48,250 bases of DNA from JABMPO01 sp964539785 (GCA_964539785.1 CAZIJQ010000015.1:1-48250); one strand, 5' to 3'; positions 8,042 through 16,905 are shown, counted from the first letter of the stretch. Program-made: numbers and translations. Notes: a model not told the origin generated them from the sequence alone.

Positions 8042-9439
8042 CTATGATTCCAATTTTTTGGCTTTTTCCACGGCTTCATCAATCCCACCGACATAAAGGA
8101 AAGCCCGCTCCGGCAAATGATCGAATTCACCATTGATCAGGCGTTCAAAACCATCGATGGTATCTTCCATCATAACATAGCGGCCTTCGGTACCGGTGAA
8201 TTGTTCGGCCACAAAGAAAGGCTGGGACAGGAATCGCTGAATACGACGGGCACGTGCTACTACTGTTTTATCCTCATCGGATAATTCATCCATGCCAAGG
8301 ATAGCAATAATGTCCTGCAGTTCGTTCATTTTCTGCAGAATTTCCTGGGTGCGCTTGGCCACGTTGTAATGGCGATCTCCAACTACCCGGGGGTCCAGAA
8401 TCCGGGAGGTGGAATCCAAGGGATCAACAGCCGGATAAATACCCAATTCAGAGATCCGTCGTGACAGCACAGTGGTAGCATCCAGATGGGCAAAGGCCGT
8501 GGTGGGAGCCGGATCGGTCAGGTCGTCGGCAGGAACATAAATGGCCTGGACCGAAGTGATTGAACCTTTTTTGGTAGATGAAATGCGTTCCTGTAGTTCA
8601 CCCATTTCGGTGGACAGAGTCGGCTGGTAACCGACAGCAGATGGCATCCGGCCCAGCAGCGCTGAGACTTCCGAACCGGCCTGGGTGAAGCGGAAAATAT
8701 TATCGATGAATAACAGAACATCTTTCCCCTCTTCATCACGAAAATATTCCGCCATGGACAGGGCCGACAGGGCAACCCGCAGACGTGCTCCCGGTGGCTC
8801 GTTCATCTGGCCGAATACCAGGGCAGTTTTTTCGAGTACACCTGATTCGGTCATTTCCAGATAGAGATCATTGCCTTCACGAGTACGTTCGCCGACGCCG
8901 GCAAAAATCGAATAACCACCATGCTCGGTGGCGATATTGCGAATCAATTCCTGAATTAATACGGTTTTTCCAACACCGGCACCACCGAACAGACCGGTTT
9001 TGCCTCCCTTGGTGTAGGGTTCCAGAAGGTCAATGACTTTCAGGCCGGTTTCCAGTACTTCCGATTCGACGGTGAATTCTTCCAGTTTGGGTGCTTCACG
9101 GTGAATAGGATAGTGTAATTTAGTCTTAACCGGTGCCATGCCATCAATGGGTTGTCCCAAAAGGTCGAACATGCGGCCCAATGTCTCGGGTCCCACCGGC
9201 ACGGAAATCGGCGCTCCGGTATCGACGACTTTGGTTCCCCTAACCAGGCCATCGGTGGTATCCATGGCTACTGTCCGTACGGAAGCTTCGCCCAAATGCT
9301 GAGCCACTTCCAGTACTAATGTCTGGTCGTTTCCCATATCCACGTTCAGGGCGTTGTAAATTTCCGGCAGTTGACCGTCTTCAAAAACCACATCAACGAC
9401 GGCACCCATAATCTGATTGACTTTACCAATCCGTTCCAT
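8042..9439 (-). CDS. atpD: ATP synthase beta subunit
   Basis: Catalytic subunit of F1, 465 residues. The Walker A motif GGAGVGKT is at 152-159, the catalytic glutamate with its arginine at 183-184 (GERTREGNDLY), and the Walker B region reads DVLLFIDNIFRFTQAGSEVS. The DELSEEDK-like segment contacting gamma appears as DELSDEDK. Length is normal for the family. It sits between atpG (9-bp gap) and atpC (no gap) in the operon. Confidence 0.98.
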   Translation of the reverse strand: MERIGKVNQIMGAVVDVVFEDGQLPEIYNALNVDMGNDQTLVLEVAQHLGEASVRTVAMDTTDGLVRGTKVVDTGAPISVPVGPETLGRMFDLLGQPIDGMAPVKTKLHYPIHREAPKLEEFTVESEVLETGLKVIDLLEPYTKGGKTGLFGGAGVGKTVLIQELIRNIATEHGGYSIFAGVGERTREGNDLYLEMTESGVLEKTALVFGQMNEPPGARLRVALSALSMAEYFRDEEGKDVLLFIDNIFRFTQAGSEVSALLGRMPSAVGYQPTLSTEMGELQERISSTKKGSITSVQAIYVPADDLTDPAPTTAFAHLDATTVLSRRISELGIYPAVDPLDSTSRILDPRVVGDRHYNVAKRTQEILQKMNELQDIIAILGMDELSDEDKTVVARARRIQRFLSQPFFVAEQFTGTEGRYVMMEDTIDGFERLINGEFDHLPERAFLYVGGIDEAVEKAKKLES

Positions 9440-9448
9440 AAAATGTCC

Positions 9449-10321
9449 TTATGACTTTACCAGCGCTTCGGCGCCGCTAACGATCTCCAACAATTCTTTG
9501 GTGATCGTCGCTTGCCGCGCTTTATTGTAATCTAATGTTAAGGTCGAAATCATTTCCGAGGCATTCTCGGTGGCGTTGCCCATAGCATTCATCCGGGCGG
9601 CCTGTTCAGCGGCATTGGATTCCAACAGCGCCTGCCAGACCTGAACATTCAAATGCCGCGGCACCAGTGAATTGACAATTTTTTCTTCCGACGGCTCAAA
9701 CAGAAATTCGCCTATCTCGGCCTGGGATTGCTCATCGTCGGTTTCAGAGAGCAACAATGGTAAAAACTGCTGGGTAATCACTTCTTGCCGCACAACATTC
9801 TTGAATTCATTGTAGATCAGAAATACTTTGTCCAGATTATTTTCCAGATAAAGATGGGTGACCTGCTCAACGATGCTGGCAGCATGTGAAAAATTCAATT
9901 GATTCCAGAAATCAGTATATTCCCCGATCACATTGTAGCCCCGCTTAATGAAATGGCCTCGGGCTTTTTTCCCAACACAGATTAGAGAAACTTCATCCTT
10001 GCCGTATTCATCGATCAGGGCCGTTGCCGCGCGGATAATGTTAGAATTGAAGCCCCCGCAGAGTCCGCGATCAGCGGTGATAATAACGAATCCAACTTTA
10101 TCCGATTCGCGTACTTCCAGTAACGGATTCAGCGAGCGGTCAATCGATGGCAGTAAATGCTCAAGGACCTCGTTGATCCGCCGGGCGTAGGGCCGGGCTT
10201 GCTCCATATTCTGCTGAGATTTTCGCAGGCGCGCCGCCGCTACCATTTTCATGGCATTGGTCACTTTCTGAATATTCTTGACAGCACCGATGCGCTGGCG
10301 GATGTCCTTCAGGCTAGCCAT
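9449..10321 (-). CDS. atpG: ATP synthase gamma subunit
   Basis: Central rotor shaft of F1, 290 residues. Both long coiled-coil ends are conserved: the N-terminal IRQRIGAVKNIQKVTNAMKM and the C-terminal LTLDYNKARQATITKELLEI, and the central ITADRGLCGGFNSNI motif is intact. Twelve bases separate it from atpA and nine from atpD. Nothing unusual. Confidence 0.97.
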   Translation of the reverse strand: MASLKDIRQRIGAVKNIQKVTNAMKMVAAARLRKSQQNMEQARPYARRINEVLEHLLPSIDRSLNPLLEVRESDKVGFVIITADRGLCGGFNSNIIRAATALIDEYGKDEVSLICVGKKARGHFIKRGYNVIGEYTDFWNQLNFSHAASIVEQVTHLYLENNLDKVFLIYNEFKNVVRQEVITQQFLPLLLSETDDEQSQAEIGEFLFEPSEEKIVNSLVPRHLNVQVWQALLESNAAEQAARMNAMGNATENASEMISTLTLDYNKARQATITKELLEIVSGAEALVKS

Positions 10322-10333
10322 TAATTTTCCCGC

Positions 10334-11860
10334 TTACCGGTTTTTAAAACCCGCAATAAATTCTTTAAGATTCTGGCGTAAAGCAGTTTTTATTTCGTCG
10401 GTAAGCTCTTTTTGCTCAGCAATATCCGTCAGCAAAGTCCCGCCTGATGATTCAAGGTAACCCATGAATTCCTTGGTAAACGCCTTGGTCTGATCGATTG
10501 TCAATTCATCGAGAAAGCCTTCGGTACCGGCAAAGATCACGGCCACCTGTTGTTCCACCTGTAATGGTTCGAACTGGCCCTGATTTAATATTTCTACTAA
10601 ACGGTAACCGCGGTCGAGTTGCTTCTTAGTGGCGACATCCATGTCGGAACCAAACTTGGCAAAAGCTTCCAATTCACGGAACTGTGCCAGATCCAGTTTC
10701 AACGAACCAGCAACCTGTTTCATGGCTTTGATCTGAGCGTTACCACCAACGCGGGAAACTGAAATACCCACATTAATCGCTGGTCGGACACCGGAGTAAA
10801 ATAGGGTACCTTCCAGGAATATCTGTCCGTCAGTAATGGAAATTACATTTGTGGGAATATAGGCCGATACATCACCTTCCTGGGTTTCAATGATCGGCAG
10901 GGCGGTTAAAGAACCACCACCAATGTCTTCGCTTAGTTTGGAGGCTCGTTCCAAAAGTCGGCTGTGAAGATTGAAAATATCGCCGGGATAGGCTTCGCGG
11001 CCGGGAGGTCGGCGTAACAGTAGAGATACCTGACGATAGGCCACCGCATGTTTCGATAAATCATCGTAAATAATCAGGGCATGTTGACCATTATCGCGGA
11101 AATATTCACCCATAGTGGCACCAGCGTAGGGTGCGATAAATTGCATTGGAGCCGGATCAGAAGCATTGGCGGCTACGACAATCGTGTATTCCATGGCGCC
11201 TTTGGCTTCTAACTCAGCCACAACCCGGGCCACAGTAGAGGCTTTTTGTCCGATAGCAACATAAATGCAGAATACCGCATCATCGCCTTTATGCGTATCC
11301 TTCTGATTCAGGATCGTATCAATGGCAATGGCAGTCTTACCGGTTTGACGGTCACCCAGGATCAGCTCACGCTGACCGCGACCAATCGGGATCATGCTGT
11401 CGATGGCCTTCAAACCGGTCTGCAGAGGTTGTTTCACCGGGGCACGTTGGAGTACGCCGAGGGCTTTGCGTTCGATGCGGTGTTTTTCCTTGGCATCAAT
11501 TATGCCTTTTCCATCGATTGCTTGCCCCAGGGGATTTACTACCCGGCCCAGCATTTCCGTTCCGACACCACATTCTACTACGGCACCGGTCCGTTTGGCC
11601 AGATCGCCTTCCTTTACCAGGTGGCTTTCACCAAACAGCACCAGTCCCACATTATCTTCTTCCAGGTTCAGGGCCATCCCGAATACGTTATTGGGTAGCT
11701 CGACTAGCTCGGAGGACATGACATTTTCCAGGCCGGAGCAACGGGCAATACCGTCACCAATTTCGATAACTTCGCCGACTTCCGAAACATCAACGGCCAC
11801 ATCGAATTTGTCGATCTGTTCGCGTAATAAAGATCGAATTTCTTCAGTTCTGATTTCCAT
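10334..11860 (-). CDS. atpA: ATP synthase alpha subunit
   Basis: Non-catalytic nucleotide-binding subunit of F1, 508 residues. The P-loop GDRQTGKT is at 169-176; the arginine-finger region reads NVGISVSRVGGNAQIKAM, and the PGREAYPGDIFNLHSRLLER signature is complete. The N-terminal helix (EEIRSLLREQI) that binds the delta subunit is present. Length fits (500-515). It follows atpH by 14 bp. Confidence 0.98.
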   Translation of the reverse strand: MEIRTEEIRSLLREQIDKFDVAVDVSEVGEVIEIGDGIARCSGLENVMSSELVELPNNVFGMALNLEEDNVGLVLFGESHLVKEGDLAKRTGAVVECGVGTEMLGRVVNPLGQAIDGKGIIDAKEKHRIERKALGVLQRAPVKQPLQTGLKAIDSMIPIGRGQRELILGDRQTGKTAIAIDTILNQKDTHKGDDAVFCIYVAIGQKASTVARVVAELEAKGAMEYTIVVAANASDPAPMQFIAPYAGATMGEYFRDNGQHALIIYDDLSKHAVAYRQVSLLLRRPPGREAYPGDIFNLHSRLLERASKLSEDIGGGSLTALPIIETQEGDVSAYIPTNVISITDGQIFLEGTLFYSGVRPAINVGISVSRVGGNAQIKAMKQVAGSLKLDLAQFRELEAFAKFGSDMDVATKKQLDRGYRLVEILNQGQFEPLQVEQQVAVIFAGTEGFLDELTIDQTKAFTKEFMGYLESSGGTLLTDIAEQKELTDEIKTALRQNLKEFIAGFKNR

Positions 11861-11874
11861 ATTCCTCTATAAAG

Positions 11875-12414
11875 TTATGATTGCAGCAGTTCGTGCCGCA
11901 GCCGTTTCAAACGGGTCGCAATCGATCCGTCTACAAACAGGTTCCCAATCCGTAGTTTGAGTCCACCTAACAGGTCCGGTTCAATCACGGTGGTGAAGTC
12001 CACCGGTTTAGCCAGCCGCACATGCAAGACCTTTTCAATATCTTTGACTATTGCCGAATCCAGCTCACTGGCCAGGGATGCGGTTACAGTCACCACGTCT
12101 AAAGTAGCACGCTGAATGGTCTGGTAAGCCCGCAAAGTTGGAACAAATTGTTTCCATTCCTTCCGTTCCGATAACAGGGCAAAGAATTCCGCAGTTATAG
12201 CATGACAGTGATCCTGCAATATCGAATACAGAATTTCCACTTTTTCCACCGGCTTGATTTTAGCGGTCTGAAAAAACACCTTGAACAAGGCATCCTTTTT
12301 CAGCAAGTAAGCAATTACCATCATGGAATCACGTACTGCAAGAATACTGTCGGTCTGCCGAGCCAAATTAAACAGGGCTTGAGCGTATAATCGGGCGCGC
12401 TTGTCAGGCTTCAT
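11875..12414 (-). CDS. atpH: ATP synthase delta subunit
   Basis: Peripheral-stalk subunit linking F1 to the b subunits (OSCP/delta family), 179 residues from the start chosen here. The N-terminal helical bundle begins KPDKRARLYAQALFNLA and the C-terminal part ends with the family pattern LLGGLKLRIGNLFVDGSIATRLKRL. An in-frame ATG further upstream at 12447 would add 11 residues, but the ATG at 12414 gives the usual length and overlaps atpF by only 11 bp, the arrangement seen in many atp operons. Confidence 0.93.
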   Translation of the reverse strand: MKPDKRARLYAQALFNLARQTDSILAVRDSMMVIAYLLKKDALFKVFFQTAKIKPVEKVEILYSILQDHCHAITAEFFALLSERKEWKQFVPTLRAYQTIQRATLDVVTVTASLASELDSAIVKDIEKVLHVRLAKPVDFTTVIEPDLLGGLKLRIGNLFVDGSIATRLKRLRHELLQS

Positions 12415-12910
12415 TTCGTTTTTGGATACTATTAACCGTTTCGTCAATCAGAGCCTGGTTATCGGCCTTAGACAGATTTTTGCGGATCAGTTTTCCGGCT
12501 ACTTCCAATGATAGGTCAACCACTTCCGCTTTTATCTCAGAAATGGCTTTTTCCTTTTCGGCCTGAATTTGATTCCCGGCATTCTTGATCAGGACATCAG
12601 CCTGTTGACGGGCGTTTTCCAGGGTATCGGATTTAAGCTGTTCACCGGCGGCTTTACCTGCGGCCACGATATTCTGGGCTTCGGTGCGGGTCTGGGCGAT
12701 CAATTCTTCTGATTTCTGCTGGAGCTGTTCTAATTCCCTGCGCGCTTTTTCAGCATCATCCAAAGAATCACGGATGGTCTTTTCGCGTTTATCCAACAGT
12801 GCCAGCAAAGGTTTCCAGGCAAACTTGGACAACATTCCCAGCAAAATCAGGAAGACCAGGATCGTCCAGATGAACAGACCCGGATCGGGTTGAACAAGAG
12901 GATTATTCAT
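12404..12910 (-). CDS. atpF: ATP synthase b subunit
   Basis: Membrane-anchored peripheral stalk, 168 residues. One N-terminal membrane segment (LFIWTILVFLILLGMLSKF, ~12-30) is followed by the conserved WKPLLALLDKREKTI and a long charged helix rich in Lys, Glu and Gln expected to form a coiled coil to about residue 160. The operon has a single b gene, so a homodimer is likely. Its 3' end overlaps atpH. A 95-bp gap separates it from atpE, the longest in the operon. Confidence 0.96.
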   Translation of the reverse strand: MNNPLVQPDPGLFIWTILVFLILLGMLSKFAWKPLLALLDKREKTIRDSLDDAEKARRELEQLQQKSEELIAQTRTEAQNIVAAGKAAGEQLKSDTLENARQQADVLIKNAGNQIQAEKEKAISEIKAEVVDLSLEVAGKLIRKNLSKADNQALIDETVNSIQKRNEA

Positions 12911-13005
12911 AATTTGGTCTTTTATTGAGCGGACATTCAGTCATTGGATGTACCGATGGTTTCATCATCGGCTATATCCGTGATTAAAATTGACTACCGG
13001 CCGTT

Positions 13006-13317
13006 TTATTTCATTAATACGATTAACAGCACGAACACTTCCGCCAGAATCGCAACCCCTTCCAATAGGAAGAGCGGCAGATTTATAGCGCCCGTGATCT
13101 GGGCGGCGGCTTCGGGCTGACGAGCAATGCTTTCGGCAGCGGCAGCGGCAAATTTACCGATACCAAGGGCGGCACCAACAACTATTATACCCAAGCCAAT
13201 GGCGGCGCCAAAATAATGCAAGTTCAGACTGCCTTCTGCAGCCAGAACTGGAGCAATCGCCGGCATCACAAAAAGTGCTAACCAGGTCACGATTGCATAT
13301 TTTCTAGTACGTGTCAT
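13006..13317 (-). CDS. atpE: ATP synthase c subunit with N-terminal extension
   Basis: Rotor-ring proteolipid, 103 residues. The start at 13317 is supported by GGAGG nine bases upstream; an upstream ATG at 13347 would overlap atpB and is rejected. After a signal-like hydrophobic segment (KYAIVTWLALFVMPAIAPVLAAEG, described by position 6-29), the two ring helices follow: helix 1 with GIGKF (~52-56), the polar loop ARQPE (65-69), and helix 2 with the ion-binding Glu86 in FLLEG. GIGKF lacks the Gln of sodium-binding c subunits and Glu86 is followed by Gly rather than Ser-Thr, so proton coupling is likely. Most c subunits are 70-90 residues; the extra N-terminal segment is either a cleaved signal or a third helix. 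Confidence 0.93.
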   Translation of the reverse strand: MTRTRKYAIVTWLALFVMPAIAPVLAAEGSLNLHYFGAAIGLGIIVVGAALGIGKFAAAAAESIARQPEAAAQITGAINLPLFLLEGVAILAEVFVLLIVLMK

Positions 13318-13333
13318 TTTTAATAACCTCCGA

Positions 13334-14266
13334 TTAATGGTGTACATTGATTGCCATGCCGATAAATACCGCTGTCAGCATGGTGAAAACATAAGCTTGA
13401 ACTAAAACAACAATTATTTCCAAGGCTGAGATGCCTACTGCCAATGGAACCGAGACCAGTAACCCGGCAGCGATACCAGCCATTGCAGCTTTGAATATCG
13501 CCGCAAAGATGAATACAAACGATAGAATCGCCAGAATCGCAATATGACCACCCGTCATATTGGCCGCGAGACGCATTGTCAACGCGAATGGCTTAACCAG
13601 CATTCCGATCAATTCTATTGGAATCAACAGAATGTAAATCGGCCAGGCCAGGCCTGGTGGCACCAAATTTTTCCAGTGTTTAAAAAATCCATGAGCTTTA
13701 GTACCGGCAATCATAATGCTGAAAAAAGTGATAATCGCCAGAGCGGCAGTAACATTATAATTAGCAGTGGCAGTAACACCGCCGTGCAGAATACGGTTAA
13801 TAAATGATTCGGAGCCGGTGTGCAGGATAAATCGATCAATGGCACCAAGCAGATCGAAAATCGGAACCAATCCAATGGCGTTAGCGGTGAGGATAAAACA
13901 GAAAAACGTGAGAATCAGGGGTGCCCAAGTGTTGGTGAATTTTTCACCAACGTTAGGTCGGATAATCGAATCACGGATGAACTGGACCACCGCCTCCAAA
14001 GCATTCATAAATCCACTGGGGACCGGCTGCTCCTGTTTGGTATATCTGCGGATTGCCCAAGTGATCACGGTGAATACCAGAATTGCCACCAGCCAGATCA
14101 TCAGCACATGCTTGGTAATGGAGAAATTAATGCCAAAAATTGTCGGCAATTCCAGGATTGGGTGATCTATAGAACTGTTGGAGACATGGTGAATTATAAC
14201 CTCGCCGGCATCGAATTCACCACTACCACTTCCATGTTCTGTTGCAATCATTGATTCAATATTCAA
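13334..14266 (-). CDS. atpB: ATP synthase a subunit
   Basis: Membrane stator subunit carrying the half-channels, 310 residues. The essential arginine is Arg232 in FALTMRLAANM; further helices GHIAILAI and VLVQAYVFTMLTAVFIGMA match the family C-terminus. The N-terminus is long and hydrophilic (about 50 residues with an acidic, glycine/serine-rich beginning) before the first membrane helix, a common trait in FCB bacteria. The gene follows the atpI-like gene by 3 bp and precedes atpE by 16 bp. Confidence 0.97.
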   Translation of the reverse strand: MNIESMIATEHGSGSGEFDAGEVIIHHVSNSSIDHPILELPTIFGINFSITKHVLMIWLVAILVFTVITWAIRRYTKQEQPVPSGFMNALEAVVQFIRDSIIRPNVGEKFTNTWAPLILTFFCFILTANAIGLVPIFDLLGAIDRFILHTGSESFINRILHGGVTATANYNVTAALAIITFFSIMIAGTKAHGFFKHWKNLVPPGLAWPIYILLIPIELIGMLVKPFALTMRLAANMTGGHIAILAILSFVFIFAAIFKAAMAGIAAGLLVSVPLAVGISALEIIVVLVQAYVFTMLTAVFIGMAINVHH

Positions 14267-14269
14267 GTA

Positions 14270-14629
14270 TTAAGACTTTTTAGGCTTAAAAATAGACTGG
14301 AAGTATAAGGCTTCAATAATATGCAGGACAATAAAATAGACTGTGAAACTGATGATAAATTGGACCTTTTGCAAAGCTGTAAACAGTATTAACAATGTGA
14401 TATAAACCCCATAAAATAGCATCTTACCAAAAAAGGATTTCATCATCAATGCTGTTACGGATTCGGGATCTTTAGCATGGGTTCGTTTAACCAGAATCAG
14501 AGTAAACATGCCCACCAGCCATGGTCCAAACATACCCCAGAAGATGTCGGAAACGGCGGTCGGAATAAATCCGGCAACTAGCCCCCAGGAACCAAAGCTG
14601 AATAATGTTAGATAAACTAAAATCTTCAC
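14270..14629 (-). CDS. AtpI-like ATP synthase accessory membrane protein
   Basis: A 119-residue protein with four predicted membrane segments (around residues 3-20, 30-46, 66-86 and 91-108) and a polar loop KRTHAKDPESV between the second and third. It stands immediately before atpB, where subunit I (AtpI, linked to assembly of the c ring) is encoded in many operons. The assignment rests on position, size and topology rather than on a strong motif. Confidence 0.6.
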   Translation of the reverse strand: MKILVYLTLFSFGSWGLVAGFIPTAVSDIFWGMFGPWLVGMFTLILVKRTHAKDPESVTALMMKSFFGKMLFYGVYITLLILFTALQKVQFIISFTVYFIVLHIIEALYFQSIFKPKKS

Positions 14630-14677
14630 TGATTGAATTTCTAAGTAGTTAATAAATCGGTAGTGATCGTAAAATGT

Positions 14678-15073
14678 TTAATTATTAATGAAAAAGCTGG
14701 TTTGTTGATTTTGCGCCATAATCGCCAAACGCTCCCGCAACCATTGTTTGAAGAAGTAACGAGTGCCCGGGAACAGTAACATAAGTCCGAGAATATCGGT
14801 TAACAAACCAGGCGTAAGTAGAACAATTCCGCCTACCAGAACGAGTAACCCGTCCATTAACTTGTCGGCCGGCATTTGACCCATTTGCAAGTCCTGTTGT
14901 ATTTGATACCAGATTGTGAGTCCGTACAGTTTGGCAAGGTAAGCGCCAACAACGCCGGTGCCGATCACCAGCAAAATCGTATTCCAGAAACCCATCACCT
15001 CACCGAGCTTGATCAGGATCAGGACTTCCAATAATGGTACACCGATAAATAGTGCTAAAAGTTTGCTGAACAT
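14678..15073 (-). CDS. fxsA: FxsA family cytoplasmic-membrane protein
   Basis: A 131-residue FxsA-type membrane protein. The family pattern is clear: LLEVLILIKLGEVMGFWNT, then GAYLAKLYGL, then LLVLVGGIVLLTPGLLTDILG and the end LLFPGTRYFFKQWL. In E. coli FxsA overproduction relieves F plasmid exclusion of phage T7; its normal role is unclear. It is 48 bp before the atpI-like gene, so it may be the first gene of the ATP synthase transcript. Confidence 0.88.
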   Translation of the reverse strand: MFSKLLALFIGVPLLEVLILIKLGEVMGFWNTILLVIGTGVVGAYLAKLYGLTIWYQIQQDLQMGQMPADKLMDGLLVLVGGIVLLTPGLLTDILGLMLLFPGTRYFFKQWLRERLAIMAQNQQTSFFINN

Positions 15074-15514
15074 AGGTCACTCCAATGCTATAAATTACAA
15101 AAGGTTTCCGGCTGCGATTGCATTTTAAAATCTTGAGACACTAAGCCACGGAGACGCAGAGATCACGAAGGAAAAAAATGAAATTGAAGATTTAAGATTG
15201 TCGCTAAGACGCCAAACTGCGCTTAAGCTTCGTTTGGCAGGTAGAGGATACAGGGGTGTTGCAGGGTCAAGAGATTAAAGACCGGATGGAATGCAGATTC
15301 AGAATTTCCAACACCGATTATCGAATATTGAAATTAGAAATATGTCGCAGAGCACCGAGGATTAAAATGAACATAAAGATTGCCTCGGAGACGAGGAGAG
15401 CACGGATATTTTCAAATAGTAAATGAAAGTGTGACAACATTATATTTCTGTTGACCTGATTAAATAATATTTATCTTTCAAATCATATAGTAGCTTTAGA
15501 AAGTTGTGAAACAT
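15074..15514. other. Long intergenic region with decayed repeats
   Basis: This 441-bp stretch between two divergent genes has no convincing coding frame. It holds GAGACACTAAGCCACGGAGA-type sequence around 15135-15155, of a kind common as degenerate intergenic repeats, the hairpin at 15211-15238, and a second CGGAGACGAGGAGAGCACGG run at 15385-15404. Promoters for both the ATP synthase operon and the downstream lipoprotein must lie here, but I cannot place them with confidence. Confidence 0.5.
15211..15238. repeat. Hairpin with conserved AAGCTT loop, copy 1
   Basis: Perfect 7-bp stem GCCAAAC (15211-15217) / GTTTGGC (15232-15238) enclosing TGCGCTTAAGCTTC. The loop is nearly repeated at 48160-48173 inside a different stem. 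No T-run follows on either strand. Confidence 0.65.
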
Positions 15515-16375
15515 ATGAAAAGAATAATCATGACCATTCTGGTTCTCACATTCTATTTTGGCTGCGACAATATAACTGAGTCTGACTATTCGATTGTAAC
15601 CGCCTGTTTTAGTCATTTAACCGGTGGTGATCTTCAGTCTGGATACTATGTTACTTTTCATAATTGTTCCGAAAATGCAAACTCTTATCTTTGGGACTTT
15701 GGGGATAGCACTCAGTCAATTGAAAAAGATCCGATACACATTTATGATACCGATGGGGCTTATACGGTTAGTCTGATTGCGTCCAACGAATCCAATTTAG
15801 ATACCAGTATTAAAACTATTCTGGTCGATTGGAATATGGTCGAAAAGCCTAACATCTATCTTTATCCCGTTACTGATATCGATTTATCTCTTTATTTGGA
15901 ATTTTCAATCGGCGGAAGAGTAGTAAAATCAATTCCGGAATATGGTGACGGTTGGCAGATACATGTCCAAATCGGTGGTAAAATTGATAATCAATATAAT
16001 TTTCTATTCTACGAAGCAATTCAACCGGACGTCTGGCAACAAAATCAGGGCTGGTGTATAGTCAAAGAATCAGTAGCGGAATTCTTCCAGGCCAATATGC
16101 AGACCTATAATTTCGCTGCCAACGAAATAGCCGATTTTATCGATTACTGGACACCAAAGCTAGTTGACTACGATTATTACACTATTTATCCCCAAAATGA
16201 CCAAGTTATCGAACAGGTGATAAGTCTGAATTTTTCCGAGCAACCAGATAATATTAATCGTTTATTTTATGTAGTGGGGGGAGCAATGGAATTCAAAGCA
16301 ATCGAAGCACCGCTCATCACTGCATTTACCAGAACTGGTTTCACTGTTATTGAATGGGGTGTGATACGGAAATAA
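15515..16375 (+). CDS. Lipoprotein with PKD domain and KPxIYLYP-type C-terminal domain
   Basis: A 286-residue exported protein. The ATG at 15515 is chosen over a GTG nine bases upstream because it starts a compact signal MKRIIMTILVL ending at Cys17 (FGC). Residues ~30-110 form a PKD-type beta sandwich with YLWDFGDSTQS and the closing HIYDTDGAYTVSLIAS. Residues ~113-286 begin EKPNIYLYP and continue through PEYGDGWQIHV and NFLFYEA; this resembles a family I recall as starting KPVIYLYPE and containing GW, but I know no function for it. The protein is probably tethered on the outer surface. It has no operon partner. Confidence 0.72.
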   Translation: MKRIIMTILVLTFYFGCDNITESDYSIVTACFSHLTGGDLQSGYYVTFHNCSENANSYLWDFGDSTQSIEKDPIHIYDTDGAYTVSLIASNESNLDTSIKTILVDWNMVEKPNIYLYPVTDIDLSLYLEFSIGGRVVKSIPEYGDGWQIHVQIGGKIDNQYNFLFYEAIQPDVWQQNQGWCIVKESVAEFFQANMQTYNFAANEIADFIDYWTPKLVDYDYYTIYPQNDQVIEQVISLNFSEQPDNINRLFYVVGGAMEFKAIEAPLITAFTRTGFTVIEWGVIRK

Positions 16376-16504
16376 TATTTTGTAAAGTGGATGATCAACA
16401 ATAATTAAGTAGATGTCTTGATAAATATTGGGATTTCATTTTACAAAACCACTTAATTACTTGAATATTTGTTTGAACAATTTACCCATACTCTAATCTT
16501 ACAT

Positions 16505-16563
16505 TGCTCTGCTCCTCCACCCCTCATCTCCCGTGCTCTGCTCTTTGCTCCCTGCTCCACGCT
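16505..16563. repeat. Pyrimidine-rich GCTC-repeat tract
   Basis: About 60 bases almost free of purine runs, built from irregular repeats of TGCTC and CTCC (for example GTGCTCTGCTCTTTGCTCC). It lies in the 227-bp gap before the thiamine-binding gene. It is not a coding frame and not a clean tandem repeat. It may be a degenerate dispersed repeat or a strand-asymmetric spacer. Confidence 0.45.
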
Positions 16564-16602
16564 TGTCTCAGTGTAAATTCACTAAACCAATAAAGGACCA
16601 AA

Positions 16603-16905
16603 ATGAAAGTAATCGCTGATTTCTGTATCGTACCCTTGGGAGTGGGGGTATCTGTATCCAAATATGTGGCGGAATGCGAAAAAATTATCGCGGCTGCCGG
16701 ATTGGAATTCAAGCTCCATTCCTACGGCACTGATATTGAAGGTGAATGGGATGAAGTTTTCACGGCCATTAAAAAGTGCCATGAGCGGGTTCACGCAATG
16801 GGGTCTCCGCGGATTTCTTCTACCCTGAAATTCGGCACCCGTACTGACCGTGACCAATCGATGCAGGATAAACTGAATAGTGTACAATCCAAATTGGATG
16901 TATAA
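16603..16905 (+). CDS. MTH1187/YqgV-family thiamine-binding protein
   Basis: A 100-residue DUF77 protein of the ferredoxin-like fold. It shows the family pattern VIADFCIVPLGVGVSVSKYV at the start, the LHSYGTDIEGEWDEV centre and the conserved ERVHAMGSPRISSTLKFGTR end. Members form tetramers that bind thiamine or related heterocycles in the cytoplasm, and some sit beside thiamine transport genes. Here the only close neighbour is a tiny membrane protein whose start overlaps the stop codon. Confidence 0.9.
   Translation: MKVIADFCIVPLGVGVSVSKYVAECEKIIAAAGLEFKLHSYGTDIEGEWDEVFTAIKKCHERVHAMGSPRISSTLKFGTRTDRDQSMQDKLNSVQSKLDV

Noticed and set aside
12415..12447. Earlier ATG for atpH
   Set aside because: Would lengthen the overlap with atpF to 44 bp and add residues not seen in the family.
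13318..13347. Upstream ATG for atpE adding ten residues
   Set aside because: Would overlap atpB and lacks a ribosome site, while GGAGG serves the ATG at 13317.
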